This document shows positions 27,242 through 34,365 of a stretch of 64,000 nt of DNA, in pieces; position 1 is the stretch's first letter, and every line of letters starts with the position of its first letter. A model generated the notes under the pieces. That model worked only from the letters and a program-made list of their open reading frames with translations. It ran no database searches and was not told the DNA's origin. The stretch is from JAHOYW01 sp963664605 (lineage in GTDB: Bacteria > Verrucomicrobiota > Lentisphaeria > Victivallales > Victivallaceae). The stretch lies in NCBI GenBank assembly GCA_963664605.1, contig OY761536.1, positions 2,108,001-2,172,000 on the forward strand, in the 5' to 3' direction. Both the position numbers and the translations under genes were made by a program.

Positions 27242-27955
27242 CTACAACCACCAGCTAACATTTTCATTTTGTATTTCCTGCCACTTAGGTGACGCAGCAT
27301 GCCCATCAACAAAAAGTGCATTTATCGTAGCATTGGTATGACGGTTGCCGGCAAACGGCGCAGAAGCAGATCTATATGCTGAATACGAGTATTCTACATT
27401 GTAATTAAACGCCATTTGCTTGCTTGAAGGAGTTTCCGCATCAATCATCAATATAGCTCCACTTGGTCCTTTAGCTCCAAATGATGCAAATTTTGCTTGT
27501 GCAGCTTGTAAAGATTCAACTGTTCGAAGTTTTGCATTCCAGGTCGTACCAACTTTATAGCCAGCATATAAATTGTAAATGTATGAACGGTTGACCCATT
27601 CGCCATTCTTTTTAAGTGAAGTTTGAAATGAATTTGTGCTAAAATCAATTCCCGGTGTTCTAGTTTGGTCAGATGGGCAGTCCCAATTGTTTATGTCAAT
27701 ATACTTTCCTCCAACAAATAGTTCTAAAGCTGAACAGCGCCAATCCACAACAAAAGCCGGGGGAAGCGTTGGCGAATAGTCATTCATATAACTATTAATT
27801 CCGAGTCCCATCTGTTTTAAATTATTAACACATGATATACTTTTTGCTTTTTCTCGTGCCTGATTCAGAGCTGGAAGTAACATTGAGGCGAGGATTGCGA
27901 TAATTGCGATCACAACGAGTAGTTCGATGAGTGTGAATTTTTGTTGACTTTTCAT
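27242..27955 (-). CDS. Pseudopilin-like protein (prepilin N-terminal methylation motif)
   Basis: A 237-residue protein: MKSQQK, then FTLIELLVVIAIIAILASML with the +5 glutamate, LPALNQAREKAKSISCVNNLKQMG, a soluble domain and HTNATINALFVDGHAA near the end (here H-x10-DG). It is expected to be processed by a prepilin peptidase and exposed outside the cell membrane. GAAGG lies upstream of the ATG. Order in the island operon is GntR regulator, this gene, DUF4838 protein, GH20, the same order as in the two chromosomal clusters of this window. No secretion-machinery gene is present here. Confidence 0.9.
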   Translation of the reverse strand: MKSQQKFTLIELLVVIAIIAILASMLLPALNQAREKAKSISCVNNLKQMGLGINSYMNDYSPTLPPAFVVDWRCSALELFVGGKYIDINNWDCPSDQTRTPGIDFSTNSFQTSLKKNGEWVNRSYIYNLYAGYKVGTTWNAKLRTVESLQAAQAKFASFGAKGPSGAILMIDAETPSSKQMAFNYNVEYSYSAYRSASAPFAGNRHTNATINALFVDGHAASPKWQEIQNENVSWWL

Positions 27956-27969
27956 GTTTTTTCCTTCTT

Positions 27970-29001
27970 TTATGGGTTAAAAAGTTCAGTAGACTGACGA
28001 CTTAGCAGTTTAGGTTTTACAATTTGTGACATTCTTTCACGTTCTCCTTTTTGCATTTCGGTAAGTATTTTTGCTATTTTTTCTGGTTGAATATTAATAG
28101 AAGTAAGATCAAAATCAAAAGCTGATGACCAATAAGTATCATACAAGCTTATGATAGCTACATCATGTGGTGGATTATATTTATGATTATTGAGTATTGG
28201 TAGAACCTTAGCAATATTGCTGTCATTTCGGATAAAAATTCCGTCAAAGTGAATTTCACTGTTTTCAATGAGCTTTATAAATTCTTCATGTTTCTCGACT
28301 CGCATTTTAGCATCTATAATTGAATCCTCTAAAGCGTCATACATGCCTTGTCTTATTTCACCTGAAGCAAGGCATAAAAGATTTCGACAGCCTATTTCCA
28401 ATAGATGCTTCACACTAATATATCCAATATGATACCAATCAATACAAACTGTCGTGATATTTGCGTCGCGATGCATTTGTTTTTGATTGAAGTAACAATA
28501 AACATTGTCAGTAAGTTCTCGCATTTTTTGTAGCTGTTCAAAAGAAAAAGCATGGCTTTGTTCACCATCAATAAATATTGCTTCCAGTGAATTTTGTTGA
28601 ACCATGTTGGTTATTTTATCCAACAGCAATTCAGATGAAAATTTATTACTACATACATCTTCAAGCGATACCATGATATCTGCTCTATTGGCAAATTCAG
28701 CATAAAAAGATGAAACGAAATTCTTATATAAAGTTTCTCCGCCTCCACGCTCACAAACTATTACATGTCGCATCGCTGGAGCCATGGCAACCTTTTTTTT
28801 GTTAACAAAACAACCACGCCCATGTTCTATTCGAATAAGACCTTCATAACGCATTTTGGTTAAAACCTGACCAATGGTCCCCTGAGAGCTTTCATAGTCA
28901 ATAACAAGCTCCCGCACAGACGGCATACGGCTTCCTTCGGGGAATTCTCCGCTAGAGATTCGTTTCCTTAAATTCTCATATATATTTTTTTGACGACACA
29001 C
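27970..29001 (-). CDS. GntR-type HTH regulator with sugar-sensor-like domain
   Basis: A 343-residue protein with a GntR winged helix at ~5-72 (FPEGSRMPSVRELVIDYESSQGTIGQVLTKMRYEGLIRIEHGRGCFV). A LacI/PBP-like effector domain follows (AIFIDGEQ, YCYFNQKQM, TTVCIDWYHIGYISVKHLLEIGCRNLLCLASGE, GIFIRNDS, VAIISLYDTYW). The start is the GTG at 29001, with AAGGAG upstream. It heads the island cargo operon, 14 bp before the pseudopilin, behind a consensus promoter with a palindrome, so autoregulated repression lifted by a glycan fragment is likely. Confidence 0.9.
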   Translation of the reverse strand: MCRQKNIYENLRKRISSGEFPEGSRMPSVRELVIDYESSQGTIGQVLTKMRYEGLIRIEHGRGCFVNKKKVAMAPAMRHVIVCERGGGETLYKNFVSSFYAEFANRADIMVSLEDVCSNKFSSELLLDKITNMVQQNSLEAIFIDGEQSHAFSFEQLQKMRELTDNVYCYFNQKQMHRDANITTVCIDWYHIGYISVKHLLEIGCRNLLCLASGEIRQGMYDALEDSIIDAKMRVEKHEEFIKLIENSEIHFDGIFIRNDSNIAKVLPILNNHKYNPPHDVAIISLYDTYWSSAFDFDLTSINIQPEKIAKILTEMQKGERERMSQIVKPKLLSRQSTELFNP

Positions 29002-29021
29002 AGTATTGTACTCCTTGTTTA

Positions 29022-29067
29022 GTGTACTGTACAGTTATATTATAGCTCTCTCATAATAATTTGTCAA
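29022..29067 (-). promoter_or_regulatory. Consensus promoter with palindromic operator for the island cargo operon
   Basis: On the minus strand TTGACA (29067-29062), a 17-nt spacer and TATAAT (29044-29039) form a perfect sigma-70-type promoter. Just downstream lies the palindrome CTGTACAG (29034-29027), flanked by a GTAC echo, well placed for repression by the GntR protein. The rest of the stretch to 29504 holds nothing recognisable. Confidence 0.75.
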
Positions 29068-29504
29068 TACTATAGATGAAATTTCAGCCAAAAAAATAAA
29101 AATAATTTTCCCAAGCTCAAATATTTTTTATATCTTCATGAAAATCGCGCAACAGATACCCTCTCGCGTGCTGCACTTTCATTATTTTTTCAATTGTAAC
29201 GGAGGTAAACTTTAGAACAGGCGCATCAGGATGAGTCTAATCTGATTTTAATTTTTCCAAGCCTTCAGATTCGTTGCCTGTTTAGAAAATAATTGTTTCT
29301 GAATGACTCAGTCAGCCTTTGCTACAATCGCAAAAATGCTTTTGGCTTCGCTATTATTGAATTGCCATGATACATTAATGATAACTAATAGAGTTTTTAT
29401 ATGCTCAAAAGAACATATTTTATAAAAATTTATTTAGTGGACTTTATAGGTATATGTTGTATAATAAACATATCTTACAAATAATAACTAAGGGAAGTTT
29501 GATA

Positions 29505-29846
29505 ATGGATGATGCAACATTGCTTAAGAGATTAGTCGAATATCGCGAAGCTCATAATCTGACTCAAGCGGAATTGGCTAATATCCTCGGAGTTACTCGT
29601 GAAAGCTTATATCGCTGGATAACTGGCAAAGTAAAACTCAGAGCCAGTAACAAAAGAGCAATCAAAAGATTATTGAAATCTCCAACCAGTACAGACCTGG
29701 ATGAGTTTGACCGTTTAACCTCGGAAATGCTTAATGAATGGAAATATCTCGGCAGAGGTAGCCGTTTAAGGGTTTTACAGTATATCGAAGAAATAAAAAC
29801 TCCAGAAGAAATAAAAAAGCAACAAACAGCTCAAGCCAAGAAGTAA
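29505..29846 (+). CDS. XRE-family helix-turn-helix protein
   Basis: A 113-residue protein. The ATG at 29505 follows AAGGGAAG; an upstream in-frame start at 29454 is less likely. Residues ~4-60 form a Cro/C1-type HTH (LLKRLVEYREAHNLTQAELANILGVTRESLYRWITGKVKL). The tail is helical and charged. No partner toxin is adjacent. Placed at the right end of the island opposite the integrase, it is plausibly a control gene of the element (inference). Confidence 0.8.
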   Translation: MDDATLLKRLVEYREAHNLTQAELANILGVTRESLYRWITGKVKLRASNKRAIKRLLKSPTSTDLDEFDRLTSEMLNEWKYLGRGSRLRVLQYIEEIKTPEEIKKQQTAQAKK

Positions 29847-29953
29847 TATTTCAAATATTTATTAAGTGACTTTCTTTTATTTTGCGCTTGATTTTCTGCT
29901 TATAAAAGACTATATTGGGTTATAGAATGGTCTGTAAAATAAAGGTTTTTAAG

Positions 29954-30002
29954 AGGTGCCATTTGGTGCCACTTTAGGACTTAAAAGTACCGAAAAGTAC
30001 CG
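29954..30002 (+). repeat. Right sub-terminal repeats (candidate integrase arm sites)
   Basis: 29954-29974 repeats 14201-14221 with two differences. Next to it AAAAGTACCG occurs twice in tandem (about 29984-30003). The cluster lies ~100 bp inside the right att copy. Confidence 0.5.
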
Positions 30003-30101
30003 TTTTCACAGATTGTTATTATGTTACACAGGTATGACATATTAGATATTTTGAGATTTAAAAAAGTTGCATTTTGAAAAATTTTGAGTTTAAAATCAAA
30101 A

Positions 30102-30131
30102 GAGGCACGATTCCCCTTGGGGATGCCATTT
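30102..30131 (+). repeat. Candidate attR
   Basis: Right copy of the 30-bp boundary repeat: GAGGCACGAT then the 20-bp exact core at 30112-30131. It lies 34 bp from the stop codon of the ROK gene, which is left intact. Confidence 0.7.
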
Positions 30132-30164
30132 CTTTAACCAGCGAGTCCCACTCATCAGGTAAAG

Positions 30165-31340
30165 CTAAACTTTTTCGTTTAAGACAAACTGGTTGCGGCA
30201 CATCAGGGCCGTGGCCCTTGCGGTTGCGTATTCGTCCAGAGTGGAAATTTCCAGCGATAATTTTTCCAGAGCCCCCGGAAAACAATGGGTTCTTAATATC
30301 CGCTTGATCGTATTATTTAAGACGCTGCCGAGTTTTGTAAGTTCACCGCTGAGCACGATGGTCGCCGGGTTGAGCAGGGAAATCACGGTAGCCAAACTCA
30401 AACTTATACTTTCACAAACCTCGTTTGCCAGCATCATCGCAGCCCGGTCACGTTTAGCGGCCTCGACAAAAGCTTTCAGTGAAAAATTCTCAAGGCTCAA
30501 TTCTGTATCTACACCGTTAGCAATCAATTCAATAATCTTGCGTTTTATCCCGGCTTCCCCTGCAACCGCCTCCAGGCAGCCGCGGTTGCCACACTGGCAC
30601 AATGGGCCGTTCGGAGCAATCACTATATGTCCGATTTCCATTCCCCGGTAAGTATCGCCGATAAAAAGTTCACCATTTTTTATAAAGCCGCCGCCAATCC
30701 CGTTTCCCAGACTCATTTGGAAAAGGCTTTGCGGCGCTTCCTCACAACGGCTGTAATATTCAGCAAAAGTCCGTGCGACGGTTTCCGGGACAACCAAACT
30801 TTCCTGACAAGCCGTCATCTGACGCAAAATACGCCCGGTTTCAATATTCTGCCAGCCGGGCAGATTCACCGCCCGCACTGAGATTTTATTTTCAATATCC
30901 ACCAACCCCGGATCTGCAAAGCCAATAGCTTTCATCCTGCCCCATTCGCAGTCGGCCTGACTTTTAAGGCGAAGCAGTATCTGGTCTATTGCCAAAGTTA
31001 ATTTACGGGCGTCATCCGTATCATCCAGATTTAAAAACGTCTTGGTTATTATCTCCCCGCTGTTATCGATTATAACCCCGGTAAGTTTATTCGACTGGAG
31101 TTCAAGGCCGGTAAAACAGGCGTAAGATGGATTTAACTTCAATGGTGGAGATTTTCTCCCAGTTTTAGCTCCTTTACGTTCCGGTTCGCAGATTAAACCT
31201 TCCGATTTCAGTTCGTCCACAGCAGAAAAAACCGTTGCCGCGCGAATGCCCCGTGAATTGATAAATTCGAGGCGTGTTAATTGCTGATTAAAGCATAATT
31301 CCTTAAGTAATTCAGCCTTTATGGTGTCTTTTCTTGACAT
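30165..31340 (-). CDS. ROK-family transcriptional regulator
   Basis: A 391-residue protein with an N-terminal winged helix (~10-65; LTRLEFINSRGIRAATVFSAVDELKSEGLI) and a ROK sugar-kinase-like domain. Features are GLELQSNKLTGVIID, SLGNGIGGGFI, EIGHIVIAPNGPLCQCGNRGCLEAVAG with the CxCGxxGC zinc motif, and ATIVLSGEL. Such NagC/XylR-type proteins bind a sugar or sugar phosphate. It is divergent from the creatininase-to-AAC(3) operon, and the shared intergenic region carries symmetrical operator candidates, so it very probably controls that operon and itself. Confidence 0.93.
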   Translation of the reverse strand: MSRKDTIKAELLKELCFNQQLTRLEFINSRGIRAATVFSAVDELKSEGLICEPERKGAKTGRKSPPLKLNPSYACFTGLELQSNKLTGVIIDNSGEIITKTFLNLDDTDDARKLTLAIDQILLRLKSQADCEWGRMKAIGFADPGLVDIENKISVRAVNLPGWQNIETGRILRQMTACQESLVVPETVARTFAEYYSRCEEAPQSLFQMSLGNGIGGGFIKNGELFIGDTYRGMEIGHIVIAPNGPLCQCGNRGCLEAVAGEAGIKRKIIELIANGVDTELSLENFSLKAFVEAAKRDRAAMMLANEVCESISLSLATVISLLNPATIVLSGELTKLGSVLNNTIKRILRTHCFPGALEKLSLEISTLDEYATARATALMCRNQFVLNEKV

Positions 31341-31382
31341 ACAAATACTTTTTATTTATTTATAATTCATTTGCGTATTAAA

Positions 31383-31470
31383 ATTATAGCTTATTTTTCT
31401 TTAAAAGCAATATTTTTTACAAAAAAGTATTGAAAAAAGCTTTTTATGAGTTTAGAATTGCTTTTAAAGA
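31383..31470. promoter_or_regulatory. Divergent promoters with paired inverted operators (ROK / creatininase operon)
   Basis: Rightward: TTGAAA (31430-31435), 17 nt, TAGAAT (31453-31458). Leftward: TTGCTT (31410-31405), 16 nt, TATAAT (31388-31383). TCTTTAAAAGCAA (31398-31410) and TTGCTTTTAAAGA (31458-31470) are a perfect 13-bp inverted pair, one overlapping the leftward -35 and one abutting the rightward -10. This is a textbook arrangement for a regulator controlling both directions by looping or paired binding. Confidence 0.75.
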
Positions 31471-31496
31471 CTAAAAGATTATAAGGATTTTATCTC

Positions 31497-32348
31497 ATGA
31501 AAAACGTTAAGATGGGCGAAATGACGGTCAAGGATCTGCGGGAGTATTTAAAAAACAACCGAACCATAATCCTGCCCTACGGGGTTGTTGAGCAGCACGG
31601 ATACCATTTGCCGCTGGATACGGATATACGCAATGCTGAGGTCATGGGTGAAAAAATCGCGCGCGAACTCAGCTGCATAGTCGCACCTACCTTGAATTAC
31701 TGTTTTTCCGGCGGCATGCTTGAGGGCACGATCAATGTGAAACCAAATACTTTTTCCAACATGGTCGGCGAAATTATCGAATCTCTGGCGCTTCAGGGCT
31801 TTGAAAATATCATAATCATCCCGGGACACGGCGGCAGCGAAAGCATGTACCACCTGAAAGAGTCCCTGCGCATCCTGAAATGGCTGAATCCGGCGTTGAA
31901 GGACACAATGATGTTAATGGCTCCGCTTTGGGATTTCTCCGCAACCTGGACATCATTGTTTAAAAGTCGCGACTATCACGCCGGAGACGCTGAAACTTCA
32001 TTAATTAGGCATTGGACACCGGAAATTGTCAGGGAGGAAATTGTCCTGGATGAGGATGAGATAGCGGAAATGCTACGCAATGATCCCGATTCATACCAGA
32101 AAAGAACTTCTTTCACTGGTAGTAAGCATGAAATAACCCATACGGCACAGCGGAAAAGCGTCAAAGTCGGAGTCATGGGCTTTCCTGGCAACTCCTGTGT
32201 CGAAACCGGCAGGAAAATAACTGATGAAATCCTTGCCGGAATAGTTCCGGTTTTAAAGAAAGCCATCGCGACAGCGGACAAATGCCGGAAGAATGGTGAA
32301 AGGATAGAACTTGCAAATAACGAAAAACTGAAAATCCTGTCATTATAA
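31497..32348 (+). CDS. Creatininase-family metal-dependent amidohydrolase
   Basis: A 283-residue protein of the creatininase/MftE/FAPy-deformylase family. Metal ligands are visible: E32 and H34 in VVEQHGYHLPLDTD, D43, H111 in PGHGGSES, and an acidic residue in the DYHAGDAETSL segment. The family hydrolyses cyclic or linear amides, so creatinine itself is not implied. It is the first gene of a tight operon (4 bp to the next gene) controlled by the divergent ROK regulator. No signal peptide, cytoplasmic. Confidence 0.88.
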   Translation: MKNVKMGEMTVKDLREYLKNNRTIILPYGVVEQHGYHLPLDTDIRNAEVMGEKIARELSCIVAPTLNYCFSGGMLEGTINVKPNTFSNMVGEIIESLALQGFENIIIIPGHGGSESMYHLKESLRILKWLNPALKDTMMLMAPLWDFSATWTSLFKSRDYHAGDAETSLIRHWTPEIVREEIVLDEDEIAEMLRNDPDSYQKRTSFTGSKHEITHTAQRKSVKVGVMGFPGNSCVETGRKITDEILAGIVPVLKKAIATADKCRKNGERIELANNEKLKILSL

Positions 32349-32351
32349 TTT

Positions 32352-32963
32352 ATGGAACTGATTGACCTGACATTTGAATCTGGCGTGAAAGCGGAGGAAT
32401 ACCGTTTGAGCCTGGAATCGGCGGGGATTAAGTACGCCGGAGTCTGTTATGATTTTAAAATGAATTCAATGGCGGGTACTTATATTGATTTCCCGGGACA
32501 TATCGCCGAAACAAACGACGGACAGGACGCGAAAAACTATCCGCTGGACAAACTTTACCGGCGTCCCGCTAAAGTTATTCACCTGAACCGGACGACTGGA
32601 GCAGTAAGGGCTGAGGATTTAAAGGAAGCATGTTCTCGCAAACCAGATAAGGGCGACGCTCTGATAATCAACGCGCTCGGTAAACTTAGTTTTGATGAAG
32701 TACCGGAACGCAGCGTTTATCTGGACAAGTCAGCGCTTGACTGGATTATTGAACAGGGAATTGACTTGTTGATTTCAGATATTTACGAATCAACTGAACT
32801 GAAAGGTGTGTTTTATTATCTGTTCAAGGCTGGAATATCAACCGTATGCCGCCCGGTAAATTTAGATAAATTAAACGCGGAGGAAGTAAAAATAACTGTA
32901 TTACCGCTTCCAGTTGATGGAGCTGTCCAGATTCCATGCCGGGTTATTGCGGAAATAGAGTAA
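32352..32963 (+). CDS. Cyclase-family (kynurenine-formamidase-like) protein with altered metal site
   Basis: A 203-residue protein resembling the cyclase/KynB family: MELIDLTFESG start, MAGTYIDFPGHI at the position of HxGTHxDxPxH, and a C-terminal YYLFKAGISTVCRPVNLDKL block equivalent to the usual '..LL..GI...EN..NLD.L'. Two of the expected metal-binding histidines are replaced (M/S and Y), while D and the last H remain, so metal binding may be changed or lost. It is embedded between the creatininase-like and DegT genes, implying a related amide or lactone substrate. Confidence 0.72.
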   Translation: MELIDLTFESGVKAEEYRLSLESAGIKYAGVCYDFKMNSMAGTYIDFPGHIAETNDGQDAKNYPLDKLYRRPAKVIHLNRTTGAVRAEDLKEACSRKPDKGDALIINALGKLSFDEVPERSVYLDKSALDWIIEQGIDLLISDIYESTELKGVFYYLFKAGISTVCRPVNLDKLNAEEVKITVLPLPVDGAVQIPCRVIAEIE

Positions 32964-33039
32964 ATAAAAGTATTTAAACAAAAAGAATTATAATACGTTA
33001 TTGCATTGTAATTCAATAAACAAAAAAGGAGTCTCAAAA

Positions 33040-34350
33040 ATGAGTAAAGACATTGACAAAAAACACATCACTGGCGGCGAAACAGACGGCGGTATAACCA
33101 GTTCATACGCCACAGATGACGGCGTGAAGTTGAAGGTTCCCTATTCCTTCATGGGGTCAATCTATGATGAGGCCGAAGAGCAGGCGGTTCTGGCGGCAAT
33201 GAAGCAGGATACACTGACCATGGGGCCTAAAACTGCTGAGTTTCAGGATAAATTCGCGAAAATGTGCGGAGTGAAACACGCTTTCGCGGTTTCCAACTGC
33301 ACCACCGGGATGCACGTGGCTACTCAGCTTTTTGATATTAAGAAAGGTGATGAAGTCATCGTTACCCCGAATACTTTCATCGCTACTTCGCTGGTCATCC
33401 TGAAGGAAGGCGCAATCCCGGTTTATGCCGACATCGACCCGGAAACCTACAATATCGATCCGGTCTGCGTGGCAAAGCTGGTTACGCCTAAAACCAAAGC
33501 TATCTATGTGGTTCACTATGCCGGATTGATGGTCGACATGGATCCGATTATGGAAATCGCGAAGAAACATAATTTATATGTTCTCGAAGACTGCGCCCAC
33601 GCGCACAACGCTGAATACAAAGGGCGCAAAGCCGGTTCCATCGGAGATATCGGCGTGTTCTCTTTCCATTCACTCAAAAATATGACAACCTGCGGCGAAG
33701 GCGGCATGATGACAACCAATAACGACAAGTTTGCCCAAGGCATGGAAATGCTCCGCTGCATGAACCTTACGCACTGGAAGCCGGAGGACAAAAGCTGGAA
33801 TTTTGGGAAAATCACTTGCGAAAAGAAATCAGATTTGGAATACTGGCTGCCTTCACATTTCGACGTTGACGACTGGAACGGGCATTGGGGCAACAACTAC
33901 CGTATGAATGAAATCCAGGCGGCTGTGGGCTGCTGTCAGGTGGGCAAGGCCGAAATGCTGACGAATAAACGCCGTGAGATCGGACATAAGATCACAGCCG
34001 GACTGAAGGGCGTAAAAGGTATCACTCCAGTATTTGAACCGGAAGGACACAAGCACGCTTTCCATCTTTATACAGTATGTGTGGAAGAAGAGGAACTCGG
34101 CGCCAGCCGTGATGAATTCATGAAAGTCCTTTATGAAGAAGAAGGCATTCAAACTATTCTGCACTATCAGCCCACTTATCATTTCTCCGGACTGAAAAAA
34201 ATGGGATATGATCCTGAACAATGCCCGAACGCTAATGCGTTTTTCTACAAACGTGAAACCAACCTCCCTATGCATCCTAGATTGAATGATGCTGACGTTG
34301 ACGCAATGATACAGGGCATCAAAAACGCCGCTGAAAAGGTTCGAAAATAA
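33040..34350 (+). CDS. DegT/DnrJ/EryC1/StrS-family aminotransferase
   Basis: I start at the ATG at 33040 (AGGAG upstream). The ~436-residue PLP enzyme shows YSFMGSIYDEAEEQAVLAAM, AVSNCTTGMHVA, DEVIVTPNTFIATSL, VYADIDPETYNID, VVHYAGLMVDMDPI, EDCAHAHNA and the PLP lysine in FSFHSLKNMTTCGEGGM, followed by YRMNEIQAAVG. The family usually transaminates nucleotide-linked keto-sugars, or in some members dehydrates them. Here no nucleotide-sugar genes are nearby, so a free amino-sugar or aminocyclitol substrate is possible. A short charged N-terminal extension (~35 residues) is unusual. Confidence 0.92.
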   Translation: MSKDIDKKHITGGETDGGITSSYATDDGVKLKVPYSFMGSIYDEAEEQAVLAAMKQDTLTMGPKTAEFQDKFAKMCGVKHAFAVSNCTTGMHVATQLFDIKKGDEVIVTPNTFIATSLVILKEGAIPVYADIDPETYNIDPVCVAKLVTPKTKAIYVVHYAGLMVDMDPIMEIAKKHNLYVLEDCAHAHNAEYKGRKAGSIGDIGVFSFHSLKNMTTCGEGGMMTTNNDKFAQGMEMLRCMNLTHWKPEDKSWNFGKITCEKKSDLEYWLPSHFDVDDWNGHWGNNYRMNEIQAAVGCCQVGKAEMLTNKRREIGHKITAGLKGVKGITPVFEPEGHKHAFHLYTVCVEEEELGASRDEFMKVLYEEEGIQTILHYQPTYHFSGLKKMGYDPEQCPNANAFFYKRETNLPMHPRLNDADVDAMIQGIKNAAEKVRK

Positions 34351-34365
34351 ACTGGGGGCTTTCCA

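Larger units (their letters stand above)
14149..30131. mobile_element. Probable integrative element / genomic island (~16 kb) with glycan-degradation cargo
   Basis: The interval is bounded by direct repeats (14149-14178 and 30102-30131; 27 of 30 positions identical, last 20 exact). The tyrosine integrase starts 113 bp inside the left repeat. Sub-terminal repeats at 14201-14221 and 29954-29974 could be integrase arm sites. Inside are an AbiE-type toxin-antitoxin pair, an excisionase-like HTH protein, an XRE-type HTH protein at the far end, and a cargo operon of regulator, pseudopilin, DUF4838 protein and GH20 enzyme. No conjugation or replication gene is visible, so it would need help to move. 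Excision would leave the GntR gene and the ROK gene as neighbours. Confidence 0.7.
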
